A stretch of DNA of 64,000 bases from Spirometra erinaceieuropaei (lineage: Eukaryota > Platyhelminthes > Cestoda > Diphyllobothriidea > Diphyllobothriidae), in contig CACRXP010000036.1 of assembly GCA_902702965.1 (NCBI GenBank), positions 933,267 to 997,266 of the forward strand. The letters run 5' to 3'. The notes beneath the pieces are model-generated. The model was given only the letters and a program-made list of their open reading frames with translations, did no database searches and had not been told where the DNA came from. This document shows, piece after piece, positions 1 to 10,190 of the stretch. How positions within the stretch are numbered: position 1 is the first letter of the stretch; each line of letters opens with the position of its first letter. Both the position numbers and the translations under genes were made by a program.

Positions 1-244
1 GTGAAGGCTGAGGCTATGTCAGCCACTGTGCTCAACCTCGTCACCGTCAGAATGAAAGGCTCGGATAGGTCACTGGAGCAAAATCTACGTAGAGGGAATG
101 AGGTCAATCTTGCGGTACTCTTCCTATGGCAAATCATCTCATGCGATAAACCTGTCGCACCTGAACCTACCACGAAGCTCTAGCAGTCAAGAACTGAAGC
201 TTGCAATTTGACGGGACTACGCAGTTCCTCTATGTAACGGGGTC

Positions 245-660
245 AGGCTGCAATGGTTTCTCCTCAATGTGACCTTTGTGGCACGTACCACGTATGTGAG
301 ATTGGAGTCCGCGCCTGGCACGCGACTGACGGCGACCTCCCGTCACACCAGCCAATGCGTCCAATCGCAATCTTCAATACATGTGACTCAAACAAGCCGA
401 TGACGTATACCATAGGGAAGAGAGGGTGAGGTCGATCCAGCTCGCACCTACCGCCTATTCCTCACTAATAAGCACCCTTCTGATACGCTAAATTTTTGAC
501 TTGGAAGTCCGCCCACTGACTAGATAACCCGTTCCAACTCAGGATTGAGATCCAGGCTGAAATGGATTCTTCGCAATGTGCTTCTTATAGCACTTCCGCC
601 TAATTGGTACCCGAGTCCGCCTACGCATGAGACTTGGCACACGTAGAGCCAGAGTCCAGA
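245..660. repeat. Diverged direct repeat pair
   Basis: Two stretches, about 245-345 and 552-650, share an order of matching blocks: AGGCTG.AATGG, TTC.TC.CAATGTG, GCAC, GAGTCCGC, CTGGCAC/CTTGGCAC. They are in the same orientation about 300 bases apart and are clearly diverged. They do not encode anything I recognise; the small reading frames in both strands look incidental. They may be two copies of an old dispersed element or an internal tandem duplication within one element that continues off the left edge. Confidence 0.4.
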
Positions 661-744
661 TCCTGTATGGCCTGCGTAGACAGACTGTTTAGCTTTTTCC
701 GCGCTTGAGGTCACGTCCACCGTGAATTTGGACACACTCTCTTC

Positions 745-825
745 TATTCTTCATTCTTCTTTCTTTCATCTTCTTTCTTCTCCTTCTTTTTCTTCTTCTT
801 CTTCTTCTTCTTCTTCTTCATCTTT

Positions 826-864
<39 letters not shown>

Positions 865-875
865 TTCTTCTTCTC
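745..875. repeat. TTC/CTT polypyrimidine microsatellite
   Basis: About 130 bases of nearly pure pyrimidine on the + strand, mostly (TTC)n with interruptions, purest at about 786-820 and 839-873. This is a simple sequence repeat with triplex-forming composition. It sits just upstream of the PLE remnant that starts near 1.1 kb and may be unrelated to it. Confidence 0.9.
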
Positions 876-1099
876 GATCTTAACCTTGCATTTCTGTAAA
901 CGGCGGTGTCAATCGGCGATCATAATTCTCGGTGCTTATATCACGGAGGATCTTGGAAAGACGATTTCTGCTATGGCACAGTACAGGAAAACCAAGGAGA
1001 GAGGAGTTTTGGGCGGAAAATGACTGACTTAAAACCAGCAGACACAGAAAACTCAAATTTGGTCGACAAACGCTAGTCTAAGCAGCTAACAGAGCAGCG

Positions 1100-2862
1100 C
1101 CTACGAGTACTACGCCATGAAACTTGTTTCAACGATGCATATGTCTATCCCGCCGACCTTATTGCAGCCCTGGAAGCCATGCTTTCGAAGAATGAAACAA
1201 CTGACGGCAAGAAACACTCCGTCCGACAACGTGTTACCTCGTTTGTGATGGCACACAGACCAACCCAATTTATTTCGCAGAGGGAGAGGACCGAGGAGGG
1301 ACGACAGACTTATCATTCTGCCTGCTGACGAGAGACGATCAACTGTCTTTATGAACCGAGGTTATAATGAGATGGCTGAAACCCTTCTGATGACAGAGAA
1401 TTCTACAGACCAGCACACAACTCACAACCCAAAGCAGTGGTGGATCGACCTAGAGAATACCGACGCGGAAATGTGATCACAGAGAATGAATGGCGCCAAA
1501 TGAAACAATTGACACTGCTCTGGCTCGATTATATGGCCTGCCAAAAATCCACAAACCAAGCGTCCCACTGTTGACAATCGTTGCCTAAAAGGCAGCCTCA
1601 GCTATAATTTACAAAATGGATGTACTTAGGACTGAAGTTTCTCGGGGGTAGTTCGACTACCTTACTTCGATCAGTCTCGCAATTTCTCATTGACCTCCGA
1701 GTTCCGAGGATTCAGTTGGGATGAAATCGTTATTCAAGTCCATCCTACCAAACTTGGCGCGCGAAGTCTTGAGCAAGACACCTGAAGGGGCGTACGAGGA
1801 GACTCAGAGTCCACTCAAACTTGAGCACCTCACGAGGCTGTTTGATTTCCGCCAACAGACTTACTTCGTTTCTGTCAGAGAGACCCATGAGCAGATCGAG
1901 GGAACTCCAATGGGTTCACCGGTCTCAGATTCAGTGGCAGAAGGGGTCCTAAGGTAGCTAGATGAGCCGGTATGTTGGCGCCGTTACGCAGACGACACAT
2001 TTGTTATCGTAAAGAAGGACATGCTACGAAATTTCTACAACCTGCTCAACGCAGTCTTCCCTGACGTAAAATTTACGAGGGATGAAGAACAGCAGCTGCC
2101 GTTCCTCGGTGTGGTCGCCGGACGAAATCTTACAGTAAACTTGAAACAACGGTTTATAAGAGGACAACGAACATCACACAGCTTCTCGGTTTTCACAGCA
2201 ACCCCCGGTGGCTCATTAACGAAGCTATGTGAAAAGGACCTACGAACGGATCTAGACTCGCTGCAGTAATGCGGAGTAAAGAGCACCTTAACTCCGTGAC
2301 CAGTTCGTGCAAAATGTCTGTCCGAAGGTATTTATAGGTCGTTGCATACGTGGTCGCCCTCAGCGAACCCAAACAGCCACATCAAGGATATGGTATTCTC
2401 TGACACACATTAAGGAAGTTTAAGAAGAGACTGAGCGTGTTGGTGCGGAACCAAGTGTTGTTATTGCACACCGGCCCGAATCCACCATGCGCATTATGGT
2501 CATGAAATGTAAAGACCGGTTAAATTCGCAAGAGCAATTTAGGTGATGTGTCGCATCCCGTGCCAAAATTGTCCTTGTAACTAGACAGATCAGACTGAAT
2601 GCACGCTCTGCGCACACACAAACATAAGCTGGGTGTGCGACGAGGAAAGAAATTACCGCAGGCGGCCGCCCACACCCACGAAATGGGTCACGAGTTTAAC
2701 GTCGTAGCCACCAAAATAATCGCCCACGCCGGGAACAAGGCAGACCGAGAACTGATTGAAACCTGGGCCTCAGATGAGAACTCCGTCAGCCGATTTATCG
2801 ATTTGGCGCCGGCGTACAGAGGCCCGCGCAGTTACCTCCAGGCTTGCGTTATCGATCGATGA
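1100..2862 (+). mobile_element. Decayed Penelope-like element (RT plus GIY-YIG)
   Basis: Remnant of a Penelope-like retroelement, whose protein combines a telomerase-related reverse transcriptase with a C-terminal GIY-YIG endonuclease. Visible in order: LIILPADERRSTVFMNR (1309-1359), GLPKIHKP (1535-1558), GTPMGSPVS (1901-1927), the catalytic YADD in RYADDTFVIVK (1982-2014), PFLGV downstream of it, and a GIY-YIG tail (about 2551-2850) with CPCN-stop-TDQT, HKHKLGVRRG, AAHTHEMGHEFN and ELIETWASDENSVSRFIDL. These blocks lie in at least two frames with stops between them (for example after the GTPMGSPVS block), so the copy is dead. The YADD itself is intact. The 5' end of the element and its terminal repeats are not identifiable. 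Confidence 0.9.
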
Positions 2863-3384
2863 TTGACTGCTAGGCCCTACTACTATCTCTAACGCTGGAC
2901 TCCAGCATGAGCTAGAAGGATCAGCACAGTAGACAGTTCCGGTGCTCGACCAATCTTCCTTATACTGACTTGTTGCTAAACTTTTGGTGTCAACCAAGGG
3001 TATTATTAAGGCGGTTTGAGTTAAGACTATTTCTGAAGGCGATTTGAGATAAGTCAAGCCCAACCGCAGCCGCAAGTGGGACCGTGAATTTTGGTGCAGA
3101 CTGTGCGGCCGACAGATAAAGCAAACCAGACTAGAGGGTTTGCAACGACATAACCAGGTTCTTGGCTGTGGCGGAAAACGATGGCGGATTATGCGTCGAT
3201 ACAAGCTCCGGGCGGGGCTGAGCACTGATCTGGCACGTCAGTTACCAATGAAAAATCTCAAACTACATGGGAAATTTTAGTAGGCGTCCTACGTAGTTTC
3301 ACCTGTCTCCTGGTGTAGTACTAGAACGTCCACCTTAGACATCAGGAACTGCAGATAGCCAACCCTCCATTAAATCGCTCAACG
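2863..3384. other. Unassigned tail with C2HC-like frame
   Basis: Follows the GIY-YIG remnant directly and may be its 3' region. On the + strand a frame of about 75 codons (3051-3279) is open and contains CRLC, then H, then GC with spacing C-x2-C-x14-H-x5-C, resembling a C2HC zinc knuckle in a basic context (KRWRIMRRYKLRAG). No start, no splice sites and no match that I recognise. It may be a piece of another transposon ORF or of the PLE tail. Confidence 0.3.
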
Positions 3385-4600
3385 CTATCCGTTCCTGGTG
3401 CGCCACGTAACTAGACTATTGACAGTCGAAAGACTGTGGTCCGCTTGCCCTAATAGAACTTGCTGAGGTTCAACTGCTGCGAGAGGAGAAATCTTCCCAG
3501 CAAGGACATAGTCCACCAGGTTGAAACACTTTTTGAGCATAGCAGTAAAAACATGATCCCCGGTATAATGTGGGAAGAAGAGAAGGCGTTCGCCGAGAGG
3601 GCGACATTTTTGGTCTGATGTCGAAGTTGAGCTTAATAATTCGCTAGGTCGGCAATATGAGACCACCAGTCGCACATCTGAAACTGACGGCCCACATGAC
3701 ACTCTAAGCACTGCAGATGGGCAGCCGAATTCGTTATTTGAAACGTCAGACCACCAATACACCTCATCCGGTGAGTGCCTTCTCTTCTTGTGACAAGTGA
3801 CTTGGTTCCTTCATGGATACTCAGTCTGAATGAATTCGATCTAGGGTATCTTTTAACTCACGTTACTTAATATCCGACCAGAAATTAAAGGCGACTGCTG
3901 GCTCAACAACAGTGGAAGTTCTGATTGTGCTGACAGTTACCCGAAAATCATGCAGTAGTCATCTATTATCCGGAACCAACGTCAACTGCGCAGGTTCAGT
4001 AGTTACGTGCTTTTTTGTATGAATTTAGTGTGCGTACGCATCTTTCTAAGGTTTCCCACGGTTAACTTTTCGGCCTAAGCCAGTTTCAGCCAAACCATTT
4101 TAAATAGGGTGGGGCGTAATTGTGCATTTGTGGTACGTGTGAATTTTGATTGATGCCCTCGATACGGTGATTTGCAAACTAACGCTTATGTGCTCACTAA
4201 GTTCAGGTGAATTTCAACGGCGGTCGAAAAAGCTGCAGATGTATAGTCCGCAGTAACTTCGAGATTGGCAGAAATAACTTTTCAAAAGTAGAATTATTAC
4301 ATCAAAATACTTATGCAGTAAGATAAGGTTTCCTTGGAGGAATTTTCTACGTGTGACACAACGCATTTCTATAGGAACTTATCTACTGTATTTATGTGTA
4401 CTACAACGAGGACATTGGTAACTACAATAAGAGACTATTTATTATCAAGGCATGTTGAAAAATAGCCCACATAACAGGTTATGTGTTAGGACATACAATG
4501 TAAATGAAGATTTCCCAGGATAGTCGAAAAGACTGACGTGTTTTCGGGGCCCAGTAAGACTTCATGCCTCATAATCAAGCATAAAAACCATGTTTTACAT
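3385..4600. other. Unassigned region
   Basis: A 125-codon minus frame at 3385-3762 has no recognisable domain and no supporting splice or neighbour evidence, so it is not called as a gene. From about 3.78 kb the sequence is AT-rich and has no reading frame or repeat that I can assign. Confidence 0.4.
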
Positions 4601-4649
4601 TCCTTCATTACATTCTGTGTGCTCCATGTTGCAAAAATATCTCACAATT

Positions 4650-4964
4650 ATAGTAGATGGGCACTCACCGATCAGGTTACGCAACATGCTTGTCCTGTTG
4701 TGTCTTGGAGCTCAAGCTAGAACCCTCGCAGGCGATTCACACTTGGGAAGTAGTAAAGCGTGCTACTTTTTGGTAATCGCCTAATGATGTTTTTGTTAGT
4801 GCTCTTTCCAGCAGTTGATATTTTAATCAGTGAATAGGTTGTATTTCTGAGAACGTTCAGGGTGCATGGATATAAGTAGTATCGATACAATGGTAGGGGG
4901 CGCTCACCAATCGTTCTTACGGAACTCACTCGTTCCGTTGTGCCTTATGGACTCTCTCTTGAGC
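4650..4964. repeat. Diverged direct repeat pair beside a hairpin
   Basis: Two same-strand stretches (about 4650-4717 and 4887-4964) share a block order: GC.CTCACC.ATC..., TTACG.AAC, CTTGTCC/CTCGTTCC, GTTGTG.CTT and a final CTCAAGC/CTTGAGC. I judge them roughly two-thirds identical by eye. The second copy ends about 30 bases before the long hairpin at 4996-5060. The function and element type are unknown. Confidence 0.35.
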
Positions 4965-4995
4965 CCAACCAGCAGCCGCACAGCGGCGCAAGATA

Positions 4996-5060
4996 TAGGC
5001 AGAATGGCATTACCGACAATTCTCTCTCCCTTGTCTTTGTCGGTAATGCAACTCTGCCTA
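4996..5060. repeat. 24-bp near-perfect inverted repeat (hairpin)
   Basis: Left arm 4996-5019 and right arm 5037-5060 are reverse complements at 22 of 24 positions, separated by a 17-base pyrimidine-rich loop (5020-5036). The arms begin TAGGCAGA and end TCTGCCTA, and the inner 12 pairs (CATTACCGACAA with TTGTCGGTAATG) are perfect. The size and mismatch pattern resemble a small-RNA precursor or the folded remnant of a miniature transposon. Nothing in the flanks decides between these. Confidence 0.8.
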
Positions 5061-5900
5061 GTGACGACACACTTAGAGAACTTACTTACTGCTGAACTGT
5101 ATTCCTGCTAGATACGGAAAGTGCATTCATCAAACCCTCTTGAAATTGACCCTCTGGTATATTTGCACATGCAGGACAGTGGGAACGAAGCGAAGTACTA
5201 TCCATATGATTTCATTCACTGCACCCCAAATGAGTCAAATTCACTGCCAGTATGACGGTATTTGCAGAAAGACACGAAGTGCGGAGTTCTATCTCACCGC
5301 CGAAATCAGCTCATACGAGGACTAGTAACTGATCCGTCGGCTAGCCGACGTGGGGTAGGTCAACAAGCCCGCTGGCTTGCCAACAATTACGACAGCCGCA
5401 AAGAGGGAAAAAGTCACGCGAGCCCACTGGAGGTCAACCTCGAGGAGGCCAACATTAGTCAGCAACGAACGGGTGGATCAAAGTTCGTGCATCGAACACG
5501 GATGTAATAGCGGGCAGGTATCGAGGATGCGGCAGTCACGACCAGTAGGAAAAACCGACACACTGCTCTAAGGATAGAAACGAGAGAGTTCTCGAAACTT
5601 CAGTCCAAGTAAGTTTCGGTCCATGAACTCGTCCCTTCTTTGTCTTCTTTGGGTGATCATGAGCGCATTAGGATATCTTGACCTCGAATCTTCACGTATA
5701 TATTGGACTTATTCTTTAGAACTTCTCAAGCAGTTGGCTGTCGCGCAACCTGCGGTCGCAACGTGCACTACTGAATATCGTCCTTTCCAGGACTTTCATG
5801 TCGTGTTCAGTAACTATCGGCTGGGAAGTGGCGAAATACTGTTCTATCCCTCGTCGGTACATACGGATACGAGAATGGCAGTCTTGAATCAAAACTCGGT
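5061..5900. other. Unassigned region upstream of PLE fragment
   Basis: Short frames at 5262-5571 and 5623-5931 (+) and 5716-5940 (-) overlap one another and show no recognised domain. The part from about 5.6 kb may be the degenerate 5' region of the PLE fragment that becomes recognisable at about 5.93 kb. Apart from the palindrome nothing else is seen. Confidence 0.3.
5335..5350. repeat. 16-base perfect palindrome
   Basis: CGTCGGCTAGCCGACG at 5335-5350 equals its own reverse complement. It lies in a GC-richer patch (5.26-5.57 kb) with short overlapping frames that I cannot assign. Confidence 0.6.
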
Positions 5901-5929
5901 AGACAACTGCTTGAGAAGTTTGAAAGAAT

Positions 5930-6480
5930 AAGTCCACCATTGCGGCCTCTTACTGGTTGTGCCCTGGTTCACAATCTCTCCTCTCGCCATCTCACGCAGC
6001 AACAGCTGGCGGTTTTGTCCTATGACACTAAGTTCAACACGAGAGATGCTCGACCAGAAGACTTCATCGCATCCTTCGAATCAGCGCTCCAGAAGTGGGA
6101 AGCAAACGAGGAGTGCAAAAATTCCATGCGGCAATAAGTGCCAACCCTCCTCATCCGGCATAAACCTCAGAGGACGATTTCCGAAACAGAAAAGCAAGAG
6201 CTTCTGAGAATTCTGAAAATGAGAGATATCGTCACCCTGCCCGCCGAAAAAAGACTCTCGACTGTTGTCATGGATAAGGTCGATTACATGACGAAACTGC
6301 AAAGCCTATGAACTTTCGGAGACTGAAAAGTTCAAGAAGCACGTGAACAGCGTAAACAGGGCGATAGACAAGTTTGGGAAGGCAGGAGCCCTCAAGAGAA
6401 AGGAGGCGTTGGCCTGAGAAGCCACAGATGCCGTCATGGCACGTTTCTACGGCCTGCCAAAAATGCATAAGCCAGGAGGT
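5930..6480 (+). mobile_element. Decayed Penelope-like element, N-terminal RT part
   Basis: N-terminal half of a PLE reverse transcriptase of the same general type as the 1.1-2.86 kb copy. Visible are VHNLSSRHLTQQQLAVLS, KFNTRDARPEDFIASFE and QKWEANEE (5959-6120), then LLIRHKPQRTISE (about 6145-6195), VTLPAEKRLSTVVMDK (6231-6278) and ARFYGLPKMHKP (6439-6474). The order agrees with the 1.1 kb copy, where RPTQF..., LIILPADERRSTV and GLPKIHKP follow in turn. At least one frameshift and several stops separate the blocks. The catalytic YADD segment and the GIY-YIG part are absent, so this is a fragment truncated after the PKMHKP block. Confidence 0.85.
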
Positions 6481-7470
6481 TCTTATTGAACTCAATATTT
6501 CCCGATATCCAATAAACAACGGAAAAAGAAAACAACAGCCGGTTGCCCTACCCTACTATGATATTGCGAAGTTGTTGGATATTATACCCAAATCTATCTG
6601 GCGAAACCTACTACCAGAAAGCCTTTGGGCAAAGTTTTGATTCGTAGGGGACCTGCAAGACGGAATCTAGGCAACAAGACCACTTTGAGTCAGAGTGTAT
6701 CATGGCTTTCTACAGGCCTTCCTCTGACAAAAATAATAAAAGAAGAGTAGAATGAAAGGTAAAAATGGAGTCCCTACCAGAGTGTCAATAGAGACACCTG
6801 AATAACTGATTATTTTCTACACATGCAATATGAAATTTGAATCGGATAGCCAAGTTTATCACCAGGTCGACGTGGTTCTGGGGGAACAACACCTAAACCG
6901 GCAGCTAAACGTCACGTTTCGTCAGTGAATATACCGGAGATGCCTTCGCAACAAGGATCCCTGTTGCAGGAGTCGTCTGCCAAGGCTAGACAGGTCAGTT
7001 CGGCTCTGCGGCTTATCTCACATACAGAAAAGGAAAATAATTTTCTCTTTTAGGTGCATTGTTCAGCCGATAACCAGGTAGTAGGGGATGCAGAAACGTC
7101 AGTTAAAAGACAGCTCTAACTGGTTAATAATAAAAAATTCTAGACTTATGCTCCCAGACCCAGAAGCGACGTCTGGTACGTCGCTTAGCCGAGAGAGGCA
7201 AAAAGTACCCTCTAAAGCAGGTCGAAAATGAGCTTTTTCTTCTAGAGAAGTACCTTAGAAACAGTGAATAAACTGGGAAATTCAGCCAGAAGCACATGGA
7301 AGAACGACCAGCAAAATCAAAGATGCTCGCAGTAAAAACAAGAGAGTAGTTTTGCAAGTAGTTTTACGAACAGTTTTAAAAAGGACTCAAAAAATGAACT
7401 GAGCACTGTTTGAAGCCGGACAAGGGAACATAGAACTCCCTTCTCCCGAATTACTACAGGCAGTCATGCT
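6481..7470. other. Unassigned AT-rich region
   Basis: No recognised coding sequence, RNA or mobile element. A 77-codon minus frame at 7124-7357 has no identifiable domain. A short hairpin GCGACGT...ACGTCGC lies near 7165-7185. This interval is downstream (on the minus strand) of the last recognised Ig/LDLa exon, so it is probably an intron of that gene if the gene continues off the left edge. Confidence 0.4.
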
Positions 7471-7629
7471 CTGAATCCCATGGGGTTCCTACTCCCATGT
7501 CCTAACTTTGAGCCTAACAATAACCGTACTCCTAGTCCTAACCCCATCACTGGCCTTGACTTCAATACTATCCTTAACCATAACGTCGACTCCAATCCTA
7601 ACACCAGCCCTCGTCCCCCTGGGATTCAG
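7471..7629. repeat. Degenerate telomere-like array between inverted arms
   Basis: Positions 7501-7610 contain many CCTAAC/CCTTAAC/CCTAACCCC units in degenerate spacing, C-rich strand on +, resembling a strongly mutated (CCCTAA)n telomeric repeat. It is bracketed by CTGAATCCCATGGGG (7471-7485) and CCCCCTGGGATTCAG (7615-7629), which are reverse complements at 14 of 15 positions. The frames seen across it in both strands are a by-product of the repeat. Confidence 0.6.
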
Positions 7630-7836
7630 GTAAAGGCCACTTGTACTTCTGGGGTTCATATCCTCGTGTACAACCGTCATTTATAGCAGATGCATACTAT
7701 ACGGCCAAATTTGGGATAATTTTCTGAAATGGCCGTCTTCAACATTATGAAGGTAGGGACGGCCTGCCTATTTGAATCGTGTCCTTGGGCATAGCTATGT
7801 GTCGCTGTTGTTGAAATTTATGCATATACTACTTAC

Positions 7837-7959
7837 CTCTGCAGCCAACTTCGTCTGAGGCATCTCGGCAGTCAGGACGGGAATTGCAACGAAAATAGAA
7901 AGGAATGCATTCGCCATTGGAGCAGCGAAATTCTGTAGAGGCACACTGGTCAGCCTCGC
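7837..7959 (-). CDS. LDL-receptor class A exon of Ig/LDLa gene
   Basis: Short exon encoding one complete LDLa module. Translation gives [25 protein letters not shown] and [15 protein letters not shown], so all six cysteines and the calcium-binding acidic C-x-D-x-SDE motif are present. The donor is CAGAG|GTAAGT (intron begins at 7836) and the acceptor AG lies at 7961-7960. Both junctions are phase 1 and the exon is 123 bases, matching the phase of the LDLa exon at 10 kb. The true frame has no ATG and is only 41 codons long. The gene must continue downstream, to the left of 7837, because there is no stop codon here. LDLa modules bind ligands or structure extracellular proteins. See the 41.5 kb exon for the gene as a whole. 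Confidence 0.8.
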
Positions 7960-10046
7960 CTTTTCACATATGGACAAAAGAACAAAGAATTCTTTTTGTC
8001 AGATAGGAGATGAGCATTTTCGTGCAGAGCACGCGAAAGAAAACAAACAACGAAATTGCTTCTTTGGTAAAACATCGGTCGGATCTTAGTTCGTAGCCGT
8101 ACCTGCAGTAGACAAGTCCCAGCCTAACCCCTAACCCGAAACCGTAATCCCTATCTTTAGCCCCTAAACTCTAACCCTAACCCCTAACGGATACGGCTAC
8201 GAACTAGGATCTTGACAAAAAATCTTCGTTTTATCGGTCACTGTGGAAGGGCGAGTTAAAGGAGGCAGGTGGGAGGTAGACTCGGTATGTCTAACCAGAA
8301 TTTTATTTGATTGACGCTTTGATTTTATTCTCGAGCCCTGTATCCGAAACAGCAGCAGATAAAGTTAGCGGACGCACAGGGCATGCAACATTTATAAAGG
8401 AAACGGTTACTGTAAGAACACACTGCCGTTAGAATTGACGTCTCCCGCATTCAAGCCGGAAGTATGTGCTTGGTACGTTGGTGGCTTTGTCGCCTGCACT
8501 CGAGATATTTATAACCACGATTTCACTAACTGAATTGGCGCTCTCTCGCTCCTCGTATGCCTAACTACTCTACTCAAAAAATCCTATCTCTAAATTTCGA
8601 GGGAAGGGCATTACGTTTGCTGATCGATTGCGGGCCTGCGGACCGTGATTCAAGTAGCATGTCACTCTCACAGTTACTACCTTTTGCGACGGTTTCGCAC
8701 TTCTTCAATTTGAAGGCGTGGCTTGGTCCAGTCGAGTGAACTACGACCTGAGAGCGAACGTCATTACTCTTCACTGCTGCACCACTTTCGGGCATCCGCG
8801 TCCAGAGAATCTACTAGTTTCTCGGACGTAACTGCTATGTCTGCAATTGCGCCAGATCCGGCAGATCGCTCCGGACGTTCGCTGCCTTGGCAATGGGCTA
8901 TTCGACTGGCAGTCTGCTCTTGTCTACGTACAACTCCAGCTCCAGGTGGTGTAGGAAGGCGGCTGAAAGTTTACGTGACTTTTCTGATCTATGAGAGCGC
9001 GCTAAAATTTGGTCCCGGTATGGTTTGGCTTCTCATCTCATCTTTGTATTTCGCACTTGACTAATTTTTGCGATCATTCATTGATTATGATCAGCGTCGA
9101 AGTTGTTATAATGTAAAGCCAACACGCGAAATTTATGCGTGTCTCAAATTTCTGACTGCTGATTCTGACACCACAGTCAGTTCATTGACAAAATTATTCG
9201 AGAAAATTAAAGAGACAAGGCTCCTACGAAACACAGTCATAGTGTCTATTCTCTTAAATTTGGCAACCGAGACCGTCAACTTACTCCCGTAAAGTAAAAA
9301 TGATTAATCGTAAACGGCCTCAGACCGACCCACATACCCTAAATTTATATTTTCTATATCAAAACTTCCTTCATTTTGAGAGAACAATCCATAAATAAGT
9401 AAAAGCCACTCTAATGGGTTCACGAGTCATGGATTCATATCCGAGGTGATATTGCAACGATCGGAGCTGCTGGTCTTCCAACACCACAGATCGAAATTCT
9501 GGGCATGCTCTACGGAGGGTACTTTCCTCACTATTAAACAGCATCGCAAGTCGCATTCATAGAGCCTCTTTATTGCAGTGAGCAGCACTGTCAGCGGAAG
9601 AAGTAATTTTACCACCGTTTATCAGAGCTCTATTGTACAGCAGCCGGAAGAATACGAGAGATCACGGTGTTGCGTTTGACAAGCAGCATAGGTCGGTCCA
9701 CATCTCGAGATACTCCTGCCCTGCCTCACTTTGCGTACCCTGACCTTGACGCGGCCAATCACTCATTTCCAAAACAAGTCAGTACTTCGGTATTTCTAAG
9801 CACTTCCCATATCGTCATTTCCTGTTGGTCTTTTACAAATAACATTGAATCAACTGACTCAGACAGCGGCGAGAATATTGAGATCACGGAGGGAGTGGCT
9901 GGTCGAAAACTCATTACATGGAGAACCAGTTGAATGTCCACCTTTTGATCAACGAATAGATATATCGTCTTTTAGGCTAAAGTCCTTTTGAAGTCAGTTG
10001 ATTCCCAAGGTAAGGATAAATATAAAAATGGTGGTACTAGCCTTAC
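7960..10046 (-). other. Intron of Ig/LDLa gene
   Basis: Intron between the two LDLa exons. It holds the telomere-like array at 8082-8211. Plus-strand frames at 8557-9064 and 9068-9292 lack recognisable domains. No other supported gene was seen. Confidence 0.55.
8082..8211. repeat. Telomere-like array between 20-bp inverted arms
   Basis: Positions 8120-8188 carry CCTAACCC, CTAACCCG, TAATCCC, CCCTAAACTC, TAACCCTAA and CCCCTAA units, a degenerate interstitial telomeric repeat with the C-rich strand on +. It is bounded by GATCTTAGTTCGTAGCCGTA (8082-8101) and TACGGCTACGAACTAGGATC (8192-8211), reverse complements at 19 of 20 positions. The total length is 130 bases. The arrangement resembles a miniature inverted-repeat element that carries telomeric DNA. 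No target-site duplication is obvious. Confidence 0.75.
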
Positions 10047-10190
10047 CACATCGGAGCTCGTCCGATCCATCACGACATTGGGGTTGACTGTCACATCGAA
10101 AGCTTAGCGGGATACAACCACCGTCACTGCAGGTAAACTGATCACTGGAGCAGGTTAAGGGTGGAGTGAGGGTGTCGGTGACAGTAATTA
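10047..10190 (-). CDS. LDL-receptor class A exon of Ig/LDLa gene
   Basis: Exon encoding an LDLa module: [20 protein letters not shown] and [15 protein letters not shown] give the six cysteines and the CRDGSDE calcium-binding motif. It is preceded by a short Thr/Val/Pro-rich linker ([13 protein letters not shown]). The donor is GATGTG|GTAAGG (intron starts at 10046). The best acceptor is TTGCAG at 10196-10191, which makes a 144-base exon with phase 1 at both ends, compatible in frame with the next exon at 7837-7959. The acceptor has a weak polypyrimidine tract, so the 5' boundary is less certain than the donor. Confidence 0.8.

Noticed and set aside
7480..7686. Coding frames across the 7.5 kb region on both strands
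   Set aside because: They arise from the CCTAAC-type repeat, which lacks stops in several frames. The composition is repeat-driven.
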